From positions 242,501 to 257,500 of the forward strand of contig JAGTXZ010000022.1 of the NCBI GenBank assembly GCA_018398575.1: a stretch of 15,000 bases of DNA, given 5' to 3'. The position numbers were made by a program, and so were the translations under genes. Each line of letters starts with the position of its first letter. The stretch's first letter is position 1. Shown here piece after piece: positions 1 through 7,597 of this stretch. The notes beneath the pieces are model-generated. The model was given only the letters and a program-made list of their open reading frames with translations, ran no database searches and was not told where the DNA came from. This stretch comes from Ampelomyces quisqualis (lineage: Eukaryota > Ascomycota > Dothideomycetes > Pleosporales > Phaeosphaeriaceae).

Positions 1-71
1 AATTCACACTACTTATCGATTTCGCCGTTCTTCATCGATGCCAGAACCAAGAGATCCGTTGTTGAAAGTTG
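1..71 (-). rRNA. 5.8S rRNA, 5' part, cut by the window edge (unit 1)
   Basis: This is the 5' portion of a fungal 5.8S rRNA, the RNA that pairs with the 5' end of 28S in the large ribosomal subunit. Read on the minus strand it begins near 71 with AACTTTCAACAACGGATCTC, the ascomycete 5.8S start, and continues through the GCATCGATGAAGAA block (complement of 29-43). The 3' part lies outside the window. The stretch at 19-30 is altered: the usual GAACGCAGCGAAATGCGATA reads with bases missing, so even this most conserved RNA carries small deletions. The start is placed by homology with the intact-looking 5' end of the second copy near 8951. Confidence 0.93.
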
Positions 72-212
72 TAATATTAAGTTTCTCAGACACTGATTGA
101 ATATTCACCAGCCAGCGGTTATACCAGGAAACGTAGATGACTTAGATCATGCTGCGTCAGTAGCAATACTATACAGCCTAACAGACCTCTTAGCAGTAGC
201 AAGCTACTAATG
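72..212 (-). other. ITS1 (unit 1)
   Basis: Internal transcribed spacer 1 separates 18S and 5.8S in the precursor and is removed during processing. The limits are the 18S 3' end (213) and the 5.8S 5' end (71). It matches ITS1 of unit 2 (8952-9095) with several small indels: an extra block near 128-166 is absent from unit 2, while the right arm of the CAGCGGG/CCCGCTG stem seen in unit 2 is missing here. The end next to 5.8S (TCTGAGAAACTTAATA on the minus strand) resembles Pleosporales ITS1, as far as I recall. Confidence 0.88.
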
Positions 213-1585
213 TAATGATCCTTCCGCAGGTTCACTAACGGAAACCTTGTTACGACTGACCGAGTTTGATTATAACCTTCCGCCAGTCCCACTGAGCCAT
301 TCAATCGGTAGTAGCGACGGGCGGTACAAAGGGCAGGACGTAATCAACGCATGCTGATGACACTAGGCATTCCTCGAAGAGCAATAATTGCAATATCCCC
401 AGCACGACAGAGTTTAACAAGATTGCCCAGACCTTTTAAAGAACTACGCGCGCCCAGAACATCTTCACAGACCTGTTATTGCCTCAAACTTCCATCGGCT
501 TGAGCCGATAGTCCCTCTAAGACCAGCCAAAGCTAATTTAGCAGGTTAAGGTCTATCGCAATTAAGCAGACAAATCACCCCAACTAAGAACTCACCACCT
601 GAAAATCAAGAAAGAGCTCTCAATCTGTCAATCCTTATTTCATCTGACCGGTGAGTTTCCAGTCACTAGAGTTTCAGCCTTGCGACCATACTCCCAGAAC
701 CCAAAAACTTTGATTTCTCGTATGCCGAGCGAGTCAGAAAGAACATCGCCCGATCCCTAGTCGGCATAGTTTACGGTTAAGACTACGACGGTATCTGATC
801 GTCTTCGATCCCCTAACTTTCGTTCACTGATTAATGAAACATCCTTGGCAATGCTGCAGTAGTTAGTCTTCAATAAATCCAAGAATTTCACCTCTGACAA
901 TTGAATACTGATGCCCCGACTGTCCCTATTAATCATTACCCAACAAAATAGGACCGCACGCCCATTCTATTATTCCATGCTAACGTATTCGAAGCTTTGA
1001 ACACTCTAATTTTTTCAAAGTAAAGTCCTGGTCCCCAACACGCCCAGTAAAGCATGAGGTACACAAGTACACGCGTGAACCTGCCAGCCAGACCCAAGTT
1101 TCAACTACGAGCTTTTTAACTGCAACAACTTTAATATACGCTATTGCTGAATTAAACCAGACTTGCCTCCAATTAAGAGGTTTAAATTGTACTCATTCCA
1201 ATACAAGACCCAAAAGAGCCCTGTATCAGTATTTATTGTCACTACTCCCGTGTCGGGATCGCGCCTATGTAGCAATCGAACCCAATTCAAACCATGGTAA
1301 GCCAATACCTACCATCGAAAGTTGATAGGGCAGAATTTGAATGAACTGTCGCCAAGGCCAATCCGTAAAGTTATCATGAATCACCAAGAAGCCTTGGTTT
1401 TATCTAATAAATACACCTCCCGAAGTTGAGGTTTTTAGCATATTAGCTCTAGAATACGCCAAGTAGTAAATATCAAATAAACGATAACTGATTTAATGAG
1501 CCATTCGCAGTTTCACTATAATTGCTTATACTTAGACATGCATTTAATCTTTGAGACAAGCATATGACTAAGAATCAACCAGGTA
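213..1585 (-). rRNA. 18S small-subunit rRNA, heavily deleted copy (unit 1)
   Basis: This is nuclear 18S rRNA, the core of the 40S subunit. The 3' end is set by TAATGATCCTTCCGCAGG at 213 and the 5' end by the complement of TACCTGGTTGATTC at 1572-1585. Many conserved 18S blocks are recognisable in order, for example AACCTTGTTACGACT near 243, the anti-Shine-Dalgarno-side helices, GTATCTGATCGTCTTCGATC near 790 and the 5' domain up to ATCTCAAAG-type sequence at 1545. The copy is about 1,373 nt where fungal 18S is about 1,800, so roughly a fifth is missing in scattered blocks. Losses include GTGT in the decoding-site strand (after 325), most of the 530-loop strand (near 1152-1157) and about 65 nt around 660-671 covering the GGAATTGACGGA region. 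As written it could not fold into a working subunit. I think consensus or assembly error is likelier than a true pseudogene, because unit 2 lacks different pieces. Confidence 0.93.
313..330 (-). other. Damaged 18S decoding-site strand (unit 1)
   Basis: The universal 18S segment GTACACACCGCCCGTCGC should appear here as its complement. The window reads GCGACGGGCGGTACAAAGGG, so the four bases GTGT are missing. In all known ribosomes this strand forms part of the decoding centre at the base of helix 44. The corresponding site in unit 2 (9232-9245) has lost a larger, overlapping piece. Confidence 0.85.
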
Positions 1586-2065
1586 ACTATCTTAAGTCAA
1601 AGAGCCGAACTCCAAGACAGACTTTTACTATAAGCTACACAATCAAAGCTTAGCAATGACAGCATAGACGACCGATTCAATTGCCCCACTGAGTTTCCCA
1701 AAGCTTCCGCAACTGAATCAGAATCCATTTCCGCTACATACAGCCCTCAGTGCGCCGCGACACGCTAAAAGCGGATACACGACGATTGTCCCCTAAGATC
1801 TGCTAGTAGATGGCAGAGCCAGCAATCCACAGACCCGTAGTGCCCGTCAGAATTTATTCTATCCCACAATCAATAACAGCCTTGTGATCGCAGCTTTCAC
1901 ATACGAGACTTGAATTAAACCTCTGATATGCTAGCCTATACTGTTTTTCTTAGATAGGCTGCAGAAAAGTAATTAGGATTTTTCTGCTGTAACGCGAACA
2001 CCTATACCTCTCTTGAGCAATTTGCTAATTAAACCCGTGACGCCGAGTTACACTTGCCTTGGTTT
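1586..2065 (-). other. 5' external transcribed spacer (unit 1)
   Basis: This stretch lies between the 18S 5' end and the sharp switch to AT-rich spacer, so it should be transcribed ahead of 18S and removed. It aligns with 10571-11265 in unit 2 but is about 220 nt shorter. Large blocks are absent, including about 50 nt near 1870-1880 that in unit 2 lie between CCCACAAT (10894) and TTGTGATCGC (10954). Two hairpin-capable motifs are kept in both copies: AGCCTAT/ATAGGCT (1933-1939 and 1954-1960) and GCAGAAAA/TTTTCTGC (1961-1968 and 1980-1987). The RNA polymerase I start is probably near the outer (right) end, but I cannot place it. The outer limit is inferred from composition alone. Confidence 0.7.
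1933..1987 (-). other. Paired hairpin motifs in the 5' ETS (unit 1)
   Basis: Two adjacent inverted repeats are visible: AGCCTAT with ATAGGCT (7-bp arms), followed directly by GCAGAAAA with TTTTCTGC (8-bp arms, 11-nt loop). The same motifs occur in unit 2 at 11070-11121 even though surrounding sequence differs by many deletions. They may be structural elements of the pre-rRNA 5' spacer; a role in U3 snoRNA binding or cleavage is only a guess. Confidence 0.6.
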
Positions 2066-2097
2066 TTAATAACAATATATTTTAACCAAAATTATAT

Positions 2098-2157
2098 AAT
2101 CTAGATAAGTAGTACTTTCTATTTCTTACTAGTATAATATTCTAACTATAAAATAAT
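2098..2157. repeat. 70-bp spacer module, first occurrence (unit 1, shortened)
   Basis: This stretch begins AATCTAGATAAGTAG and ends with CTAACTATAAAATAAT. It is a direct repeat of 2752-2820 and corresponds to 11301-11370 in unit 2, where the module is a full 70 bp. Here about 10 nt have been lost relative to unit 2. Confidence 0.75.
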
Positions 2158-2751
2158 ATTATACATAAAGCTACAAATAAACTATTTTAGTACTAGAAGA
2201 AATATTCTATAATAGAATAATATTATCTATACGCTACAAATCTTATTCTATACTAGTATAATCTAAATTATAAAGGTACTTATATACCCTAAACTCTAAA
2301 GAAAATCTTAATTATAATCTATACTAGTAGCTACTTTTCTTTGTATTAAAATTATATATATTTATAATATATTATTATTAGATCTATACTAGTAGAGCTG
2401 TTTATATCTTTAAAACTAGTATAGTTTTTCTTCTATGTATAATAGTATTACTAGCTTATTTACAAAAAAATTACTCTTAGTAGAAACTAAATATAAATTT
2501 TCTTTATAAAGAAATATAAGAAACAAAACTTATTTAATATAACTAATAGAAGATTCTTCTAAAGATATAGAAATAAACTTTATAAATTTTAAAAGTTAGA
2601 GCCTACAACTAATATTACTACTTTACGTTCTTATATCTTTCTAAGCCTACTAATATTCTATAACTATACTAGATAAGAAAACAGAGTTTAAATAACCTAC
2701 TAGCTTTTATTTAAAATAGAAAATCTAGTAGCTCTAAATATAGATAATAAT

Positions 2752-2820
2752 AATCTAGACAAGTAACGCTACTACTATCTATTTCTACTAGTATAAGTTA
2801 TATTCTAACTATAAAATAAT
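2752..2820. repeat. 70-bp spacer module, second occurrence (unit 1)
   Basis: This is the second copy of the module that starts AATCTAGA and ends CTATAAAATAAT. It lies about 650 bp from the first copy. It corresponds to 12014-12083 in unit 2. A shorter relative starting AATCTAGATAAGTAG occurs further on, near 2930. Confidence 0.75.
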
Positions 2821-3510
2821 ATAATATATATGTTTAAACTACTAATACTAGTATAATATATTTGTGTAAAACTACTAACGTATTACTAATATAGTATAAA
2901 TTTTAATACAAACTAAGATAATCTAGATAAGTAGAATTATTAATATCTTTTTATAATGTATAGTCTAAATAAGTAGAGCTACTAATATTTAGTTTTTACT
3001 CTATTACATTTACTTTAAATACTAAAGAATAGTTCTATACTAGTATAATAAAGATTTTACTTTAAAATAATAGTATCTAAACTAGTATATTAATCTTATA
3101 TAATCTACTAGTATAATATAGATTCTACTCTAAACTATTATTATATTATCTATACTATATCTTTTCTAAACTAGAATTTTATAGATTTTAACTATATAAT
3201 AATTATATATAGACTAGTTAAGCTACTTATCTCTATTTTAAACTAGAGAAATATATTTTTCTAATATAATATAATCTTAGCTAATAAAGCTTATTTTAAA
3301 CTAGAAAATATTGTTTTTAACTATAATATAATATAATCTACCTAATAAAGTTATTTATAGTATATTATATAAATTCTAGTATAGAAAAAATAATATAGAC
3401 TAAAAATCTAGTAATATCTAGTTTTACAATTATTATATAATATCTAGTAAAAGAAAATTATAATCTAAACTAAGAAGCCTTTCTAACTAGTGTTATATAA
3501 AGTTTACTAG

Positions 3511-3577
3511 AAACCTATACTAAAAAGTACTTATATAAGTTTTATACTAAAAAGCTACTTATATAAGTTTTATACTA
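3511..3577. repeat. 28-bp tandem duplication (unit 1)
   Basis: Two near-identical 28-bp units sit in tandem; each contains GCTACTTATATAAGTTTTAT. The first copy here lacks one C. The same pair occurs in unit 2 near 12828-12886. Confidence 0.75.
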
Positions 3578-4222
3578 GTACTATCTTTATTCTACCTATA
3601 GTATATTAGATCTGTCTATATTAGAAATACTAAAAATAGATCTATAGCTAGAAAGTAACAACTAATAATAGTTTTTTCTTAGTAGAAGTAAGTTTCAATA
3701 CTTGTAAAGAATTGTATAATTTAATTTAGTAATATTAGATATATATACTAACTTTAAACTTTATTTTCTTTTCATTATTATAAGTTTAAAAAGTAGTAAG
3801 AGTATACTCTAATATAGTAATATATATATAACTTTTACTAATATTTGTATTTAATAAGTACTAGAGAATAAGAATATAAAAGTAATTATAAATATTCTTT
3901 ATTAACTACTATGTTTAAGATAAACTAGAATGACTAATAGCAGTTAGACGTATATATTATAACTAAAAATATTTCTACTATTTAATAGTCTTAATATAGA
4001 AAGATTCTAAAATAATAAGAATAGTTTTATAATTTTTAACACTTTACCTATTTTATATTTATACTTATATAAGTCTCTATATATAGAGTAGATAAGTTAT
4101 TATAAATATTAGATTAAGATATAGTAAGATATAAGATTACTACTATTAGAAAATAAAGTTTATAATTTTTTCTAATATTTACTTAACTTAATTACATATT
4201 AAGAGTACTATTATAATTAACT

Positions 4223-4287
4223 AAAGCTACCTTAAACCTACTAACTCTAAACGTACTAGTAACTTTATACTTACTAGCTACCTTATA
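4223..4287. repeat. Degenerate 18-bp repeat cluster (unit 1, outlying)
   Basis: This short cluster has three or four degenerate units of the CTTACTAGCTACCTTAAA type (for example GCTACCTTAAACCTACTA, then ACGTACTAGTAACTTTA, then CTTACTAGCTACCTTA). It lies about 150 bp from the main array and recurs in unit 2 at about 13747-13806. Confidence 0.65.
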
Positions 4288-4414
4288 TTAAATTCTAGAT
4301 ATAAGCTAAAATAAGAATAATTAAAAAGAAAACTATTCTAACTAAGTATAAAAGCTTTAACTAACTAGGTATTTTAAATTTATAAGAGCCTAAAATATAG
4401 TAGTAACTTTTATT

Positions 4415-4530
4415 CTATTAGCTACCTTAACCTACTAGCTACCTTAGCTACTCTAAACTTACTAGCTACCTTAAACTTACTAGCTACCTTAGACTTACTA
4501 GTAACTTCTAACCTACTAGCTACTTTAAGG
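4415..4530. repeat. 18-bp tandem repeat array (unit 1)
   Basis: There are about six tandem units with consensus CTTACTAGCTACCTTAAA. Variants include CTTACTAGTAACTTCTAA and CCTACTAGCTACTTTAAG. The array is almost base-for-base the same in unit 2 (13946-14062), making it one of the few spacer stretches without copy-to-copy gaps. Such short arrays are common in fungal intergenic spacers. Confidence 0.85.
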
Positions 4531-4852
4531 ATATATATAACTAAAAAAATAGATATTATAAATAAAATAGCTACTACTATATTTTATTCTAGATACAACC
4601 TAAAATAGAAATAATTAAAAAGAGAAAACTATTCTAACTAAGTATAAAAGCTTTCTTATAAATTAAGAAAGAAGCTTACGTAACTTCTTTAGTACTACTA
4701 AATATAGGAATTTATAATTACTAAGTATAGGCTAACTAGTTACCTTTTTAGAATTAATTATAAAACAATTTTTAGAGTAGAAGTATAATATTAGTTCTAA
4801 CTATAAGTTATATAGATATTAGATAAAAGACTATGTAACTAGACGTATTCTC

Positions 4853-5051
4853 TACTTAAGTTTTTTAAAATCTCTAGTTTTAAAGTTAATAGTTTTTTTA
4901 TATTTGTTTACAAATTAAACTATTAAAAATAGTATTATTCTTTTAGACTTTAAACTAGAGCTATTTACTTAACTTTTATCTTTATCTAAGATCTTTGTTA
5001 AGAAGTAGATAAGATTTTAGTTATATTATATTATAATATAGTATAGATATA
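4853..5051. repeat. Spacer subrepeat A, about 200 bp (unit 1)
   Basis: This is the first of three consecutive, diverged direct repeats. It begins TACTTAAGTTTTTTAAAA, contains TTTGTTTACAAATTAA in the middle and ends near GTATAGATATA, after which unit B starts with the same TACTTAAGTTT. Length is 199 bp. Similarity between units is obvious only with gaps and substitutions, so the triplication is old. Confidence 0.75.
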
Positions 5052-5280
5052 TACTTAAGTTTCTTTAAAACTCTTGTTATAAATTTTAAGTTTTTATTTA
5101 TTTCTGTTTGCAAATTAAGATATTTAAAATACTATTATTTTTCTAAGATTTAAATATAAAGCTTATTAATAAAAAAACTAAAACTAATTACTTAACTATT
5201 TATCTATAGATAAGCCTATTTATACTAAAAGTAGTAGATAAGACTTTAGTTATATTAGAATTTAATATAGAATAGATATA
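5052..5280. repeat. Spacer subrepeat B, about 229 bp (unit 1)
   Basis: This is the second unit of the series. It shares TACTTAAGTTTCTTTAAAA at its start, TGTTTGCAAATTAAG in the middle and AGTAGATAAGA, TTTAGTTATATTA and ATAGATATA near the end with unit A (4853-5051). It corresponds to about 14581-14809 in unit 2. Confidence 0.75.
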
Positions 5281-5460
5281 TACTTTATTTTTTTAAAAAT
5301 CTCTAGTTTAGAAATCTTAGTTTTTATTTTTATTTTTACAAAGACATTACAAGTAGTATATATATGCTTACTTCTGTCTAAAATATACTTAGTAATCTAA
5401 TATTCTTTGAATAATTTTTAAAAAATTCTTTAATTTTAACAGTACTATTATTTTAAACTT
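5281..5460. repeat. Spacer subrepeat C, partial or more diverged (unit 1)
   Basis: This is the third unit. It starts TACTTTATTTTTTTAAAAAT and shares TCTCTAGTTTAGAAATCTTAG with the start of unit A, then drifts. Its far end is not clear; it may run to the short array at 5457. It corresponds to about 14810-15000 in unit 2. Confidence 0.6.
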
Positions 5461-5505
5461 CTAGGCTACTCTAAACTTACTAGCTACTCTAAACTTACTA
5501 GCTAG
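5457..5505. repeat. 18-bp tandem duplication at the spacer edge
   Basis: Two perfect tandem units of CTACTCTAAACTTACTAG are followed by CTAG. They are close relatives of the array at 4415-4530 and lie just before composition returns towards normal. The matching part of unit 2 is beyond the right edge. Confidence 0.8.
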
Positions 5506-5520
5506 TTATTAGAGATTTTT

Positions 5521-5849
5521 ATACAGTACTTCCTAAATAAATAGATAGACAGCCTATACGCCTTGCAAGAGTAATATTTACTAAATAAATAGAGATTGTA
5601 ACGAAAATAGAGAGACTCGACAAGAGCTGCTATAATATCCGGACCCCTAAATGAATTCTCTGCCTAAGATTTTCAAGCACCTCCCTTTCTCAACACCTAA
5701 ATAAATAGAGACCAAAATCTAGCACTGAGACAGAGCCAAGCAACCCTGCATTCTCTAGCAGCCTCCTAAATTATCTAGCAAGCGCTATAGACTGGAAACG
5801 AGCGCCTCCTATCCCCTGCATGTTCAATGTCACACCAGATTCCCATATT
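5521..5849 (-). other. 28S 3' flanking spacer with CCTAAATAAATAGAG repeats
   Basis: This non-coding stretch lies immediately downstream of the 28S 3' end in the direction of transcription, so it includes the 3' external spacer and perhaps the polymerase I termination region. Composition is close to that of the genes. A CCTAAATAAATAGAG-like motif recurs at 5532, 5579, 5646, 5696 and 5765, spaced 47, 67, 50 and 69 bp. The alternation suggests a composite unit of about 115-119 bp repeated a little more than twice. Text between the motifs is also alike: GCCTATACGCCTTGCAAG near 5552 resembles GCCTAAGATTTTCAAG near 5661. No terminator box can be named. Confidence 0.65.
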
Positions 5850-6129
5850 CAACCAGCTAGCATCGGGCTTACGCTCAGTAGCTAACAACTACTCGACTAC
5901 TTACACGACAAACTAAGTCGCCTGCAAAGGATTCAATACAATTGTAATACACCAGCTAGCAGTCCCAATTTCAATGGAGCCGCCAACGCTGATCTGGATT
6001 TTTACTATTCGTATCCGACTGGGCAGGCGGAAATCACCCTGTTCTGGCATGGATTCTGACTTAGAGCCTCAGCCATAATCCAGCAGATGAGCTAAACCAG
6101 ACAGCCGCAAAAACCAATATCTGAAACCG

Positions 6130-6145
6130 CGGTTCCTCTCACTAA
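6130..6145 (-). other. Sarcin-ricin loop strand with two bases missing
   Basis: The universal 28S sequence AGTACGAGAGGAACC should be complemented here as GGTTCCTCTCGTACT. The window reads GGTTCCTCTCACTAAG, so the GT (AC on the RNA) before the GAGAGGA tetraloop strand is missing. This loop binds elongation factors and is among the least variable sites in any ribosome. Confidence 0.85.
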
Positions 6146-6199
6146 GCGGTATACCACAAGGTCATCAGTAGGGTAAACTAACCTGTCTCACGACTTAAA

Positions 6200-6232
6200 C
6201 CAGCTCACGTTCCCTATTAGAACAATCCAACG
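6200..6232 (-). other. 28S A-loop region with a small deletion
   Basis: The expected complement is CCCTATTAGTGGGTGAACAA; the window has CCCTATTAGAACAATCC at 6212-6228, so about six bases (TGGGTG) are missing after 6219. This removes part of the loop of helix 92, which contacts aminoacyl-tRNA in the peptidyl-transferase centre. Confidence 0.75.
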
Positions 6233-6291
6233 CTTACCGAATTCTGAATGATAGGAAGATGAAGGATCAAAAGCAACGTCTATGAACGCTC

Positions 6292-6325
<34 letters not shown>

Positions 6326-6749
6326 CACCTCTAGCCTCAAATTTCGAGGACTAAAGGATCGATATACCACACTTTCATGGTTTGTATTCACACTGAAAAT
6401 CAAAATCGGACTTGCCTTTTCTACTGAGATTTCTGTTCTCCATGAGTCCCCTTAGGACACCTGTTATGGCTTAACAGATGTGCCGCCCAGCCAAACTCCC
6501 CACCTGACAATGTCTTCAACTGGATCAGTCCATGACCTTAACGCTAGAAGTTGGCGTCAGCTCCGCTTCATCAAATAAGTAAAACGATATAGTGGTATTT
6601 CACCGGCGCCGAAGCTCCCACCTATTCTACACCCCTATGTCTTTTCACAATGTCAAACTAGAGTCAAGCTCAACAGGTTTCTTTCCGCTGATTTGGCTCG
6701 TGGTTTCGCTAGATAGTAGATAGGACAGTAATCTCGTTAATCCATTCAT

Positions 6750-6820
<71 letters not shown>

Positions 6821-7563
6821 TCGAATCTCTCGCTTGACATTCAAAATCACATTGCGTCAACACCACTTTCTCCATCGCAATGCTATGTTTTAATTAGACA
6901 GTCAGATTCCCTTGTCCGTACCAGTTCTAAGTTGGTTGTTAAACATACGCCGGACGGCCAAAGCCTGCCAAGAGCTGCACCCCAGCACTGAAAGGCGCCA
7001 CCTTGCGGTTAGCCTTCTGCGCCAGAGCGCCCAACATACCCAACCCTTAGAGCAATCCTTTTCCCAGTTACGGATCTATTTTGCCGACTTCCTTATCTAC
7101 ATTGTTCTATCAACTAGAGGCTTTTCACCTGGAGACCATGACGTAAAAACTATTTCTTCAAGCGGATTTTCAAAAGCGCACCAAACGCCGCAAAGTGCAG
7201 CGCTCTTCCGGCCATTGAACCCTAGCTCCGGACAAACCGATTTCAGGGTGACAGACCGTTAAGAAGAAAAGAGAACTCTAATCTCCGCTCTCAATTGCGA
7301 ATCTACATCCAGGTGCTGGAATGTTAACCGGCTTCTGAGGCAGCGCCAACATTAAAACGGAACTACCCTATCTCTTAGGATCGACTAACCCGTGTCCAAC
7401 TGCTGTTCACACGGAACCTTTCCCACTTCAGTCCTCAAAGTTCTCATTTGAGTATTTGCTACTACCACCAAGATCTGCACTAGAGGCCGTTCGATCTCAC
7501 GAGCCTCCACGCCGCACTGCCAGGCGTAGGCACGCTTGAGCGCCATCCATTTTCACTAGTTCA

Positions 7564-7597
<34 letters not shown>

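Larger units (their letters stand above)
2066..5520. other. AT-rich, RIP-like intergenic spacer (unit 1 side)
   Basis: This non-coding intergenic spacer separates two rDNA units. Composition changes abruptly at about 2066; sampled lines are near 85% A+T (for example 8 G or C in 3061-3120). CpA, TpG and CpG are very rare while TpA is abundant; between 3008 and 3312 every C is in CpT and every G in ApG. That is the footprint expected after heavy repeat-induced point mutation, known from Pleosporales, though a naturally biased spacer is possible. No open frame of note, tRNA or 5S gene was seen. Inside are diverged direct repeats described separately. It aligns with 11266-15000 and is about 340 nt shorter over the shared part through many 2-10 nt gaps. 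A replication origin, fork barrier or polymerase I terminator could lie here, but none is recognisable. Confidence 0.85.

Noticed and set aside
119..304. Short minus-strand frame over ITS1 and the 18S 3' end
   Set aside because: The sequence is clearly spacer plus 18S; the frame exists only because of local deletions.
2283..2300. CCCTAAACTCTAAAG as a telomere-like repeat
   Set aside because: It is a single imperfect match with no TTAGGG tandem array.
4415..4530. CRISPR-like array
   Set aside because: The 18-bp units are directly adjacent with no spacers, and the organism is a fungus.
2066..5520. Possible RIP-inactivated transposon or R2-type element in the spacer
   Set aside because: No terminal repeats, target-site duplication or remnant reverse transcriptase reading could be made out, and the whole tract recurs colinearly in the next unit as expected of a normal spacer.
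2066..5520. Mitochondrial DNA inserted between rRNA genes, suggested by the A+T content
   Set aside because: The flanking rRNAs are cytoplasmic, the tract repeats in the same place in both units, and its C-only-in-CpT pattern is not typical of fungal mitochondrial DNA.
5521..5849. 5S rRNA gene in the intergenic spacer
   Set aside because: No 5S internal control box or conserved 5S sequence was recognised on either strand here or in the AT-rich tracts; 5S genes are dispersed in most filamentous ascomycetes.
6912..7262. Open reading frame of 116 codons on the + strand
   Set aside because: It lies on the antisense strand of 28S rRNA across conserved blocks (for example TTGCCGACTTCCTTATCTAC near 7081), and has no ATG start at its first codon. 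It is a chance frame.
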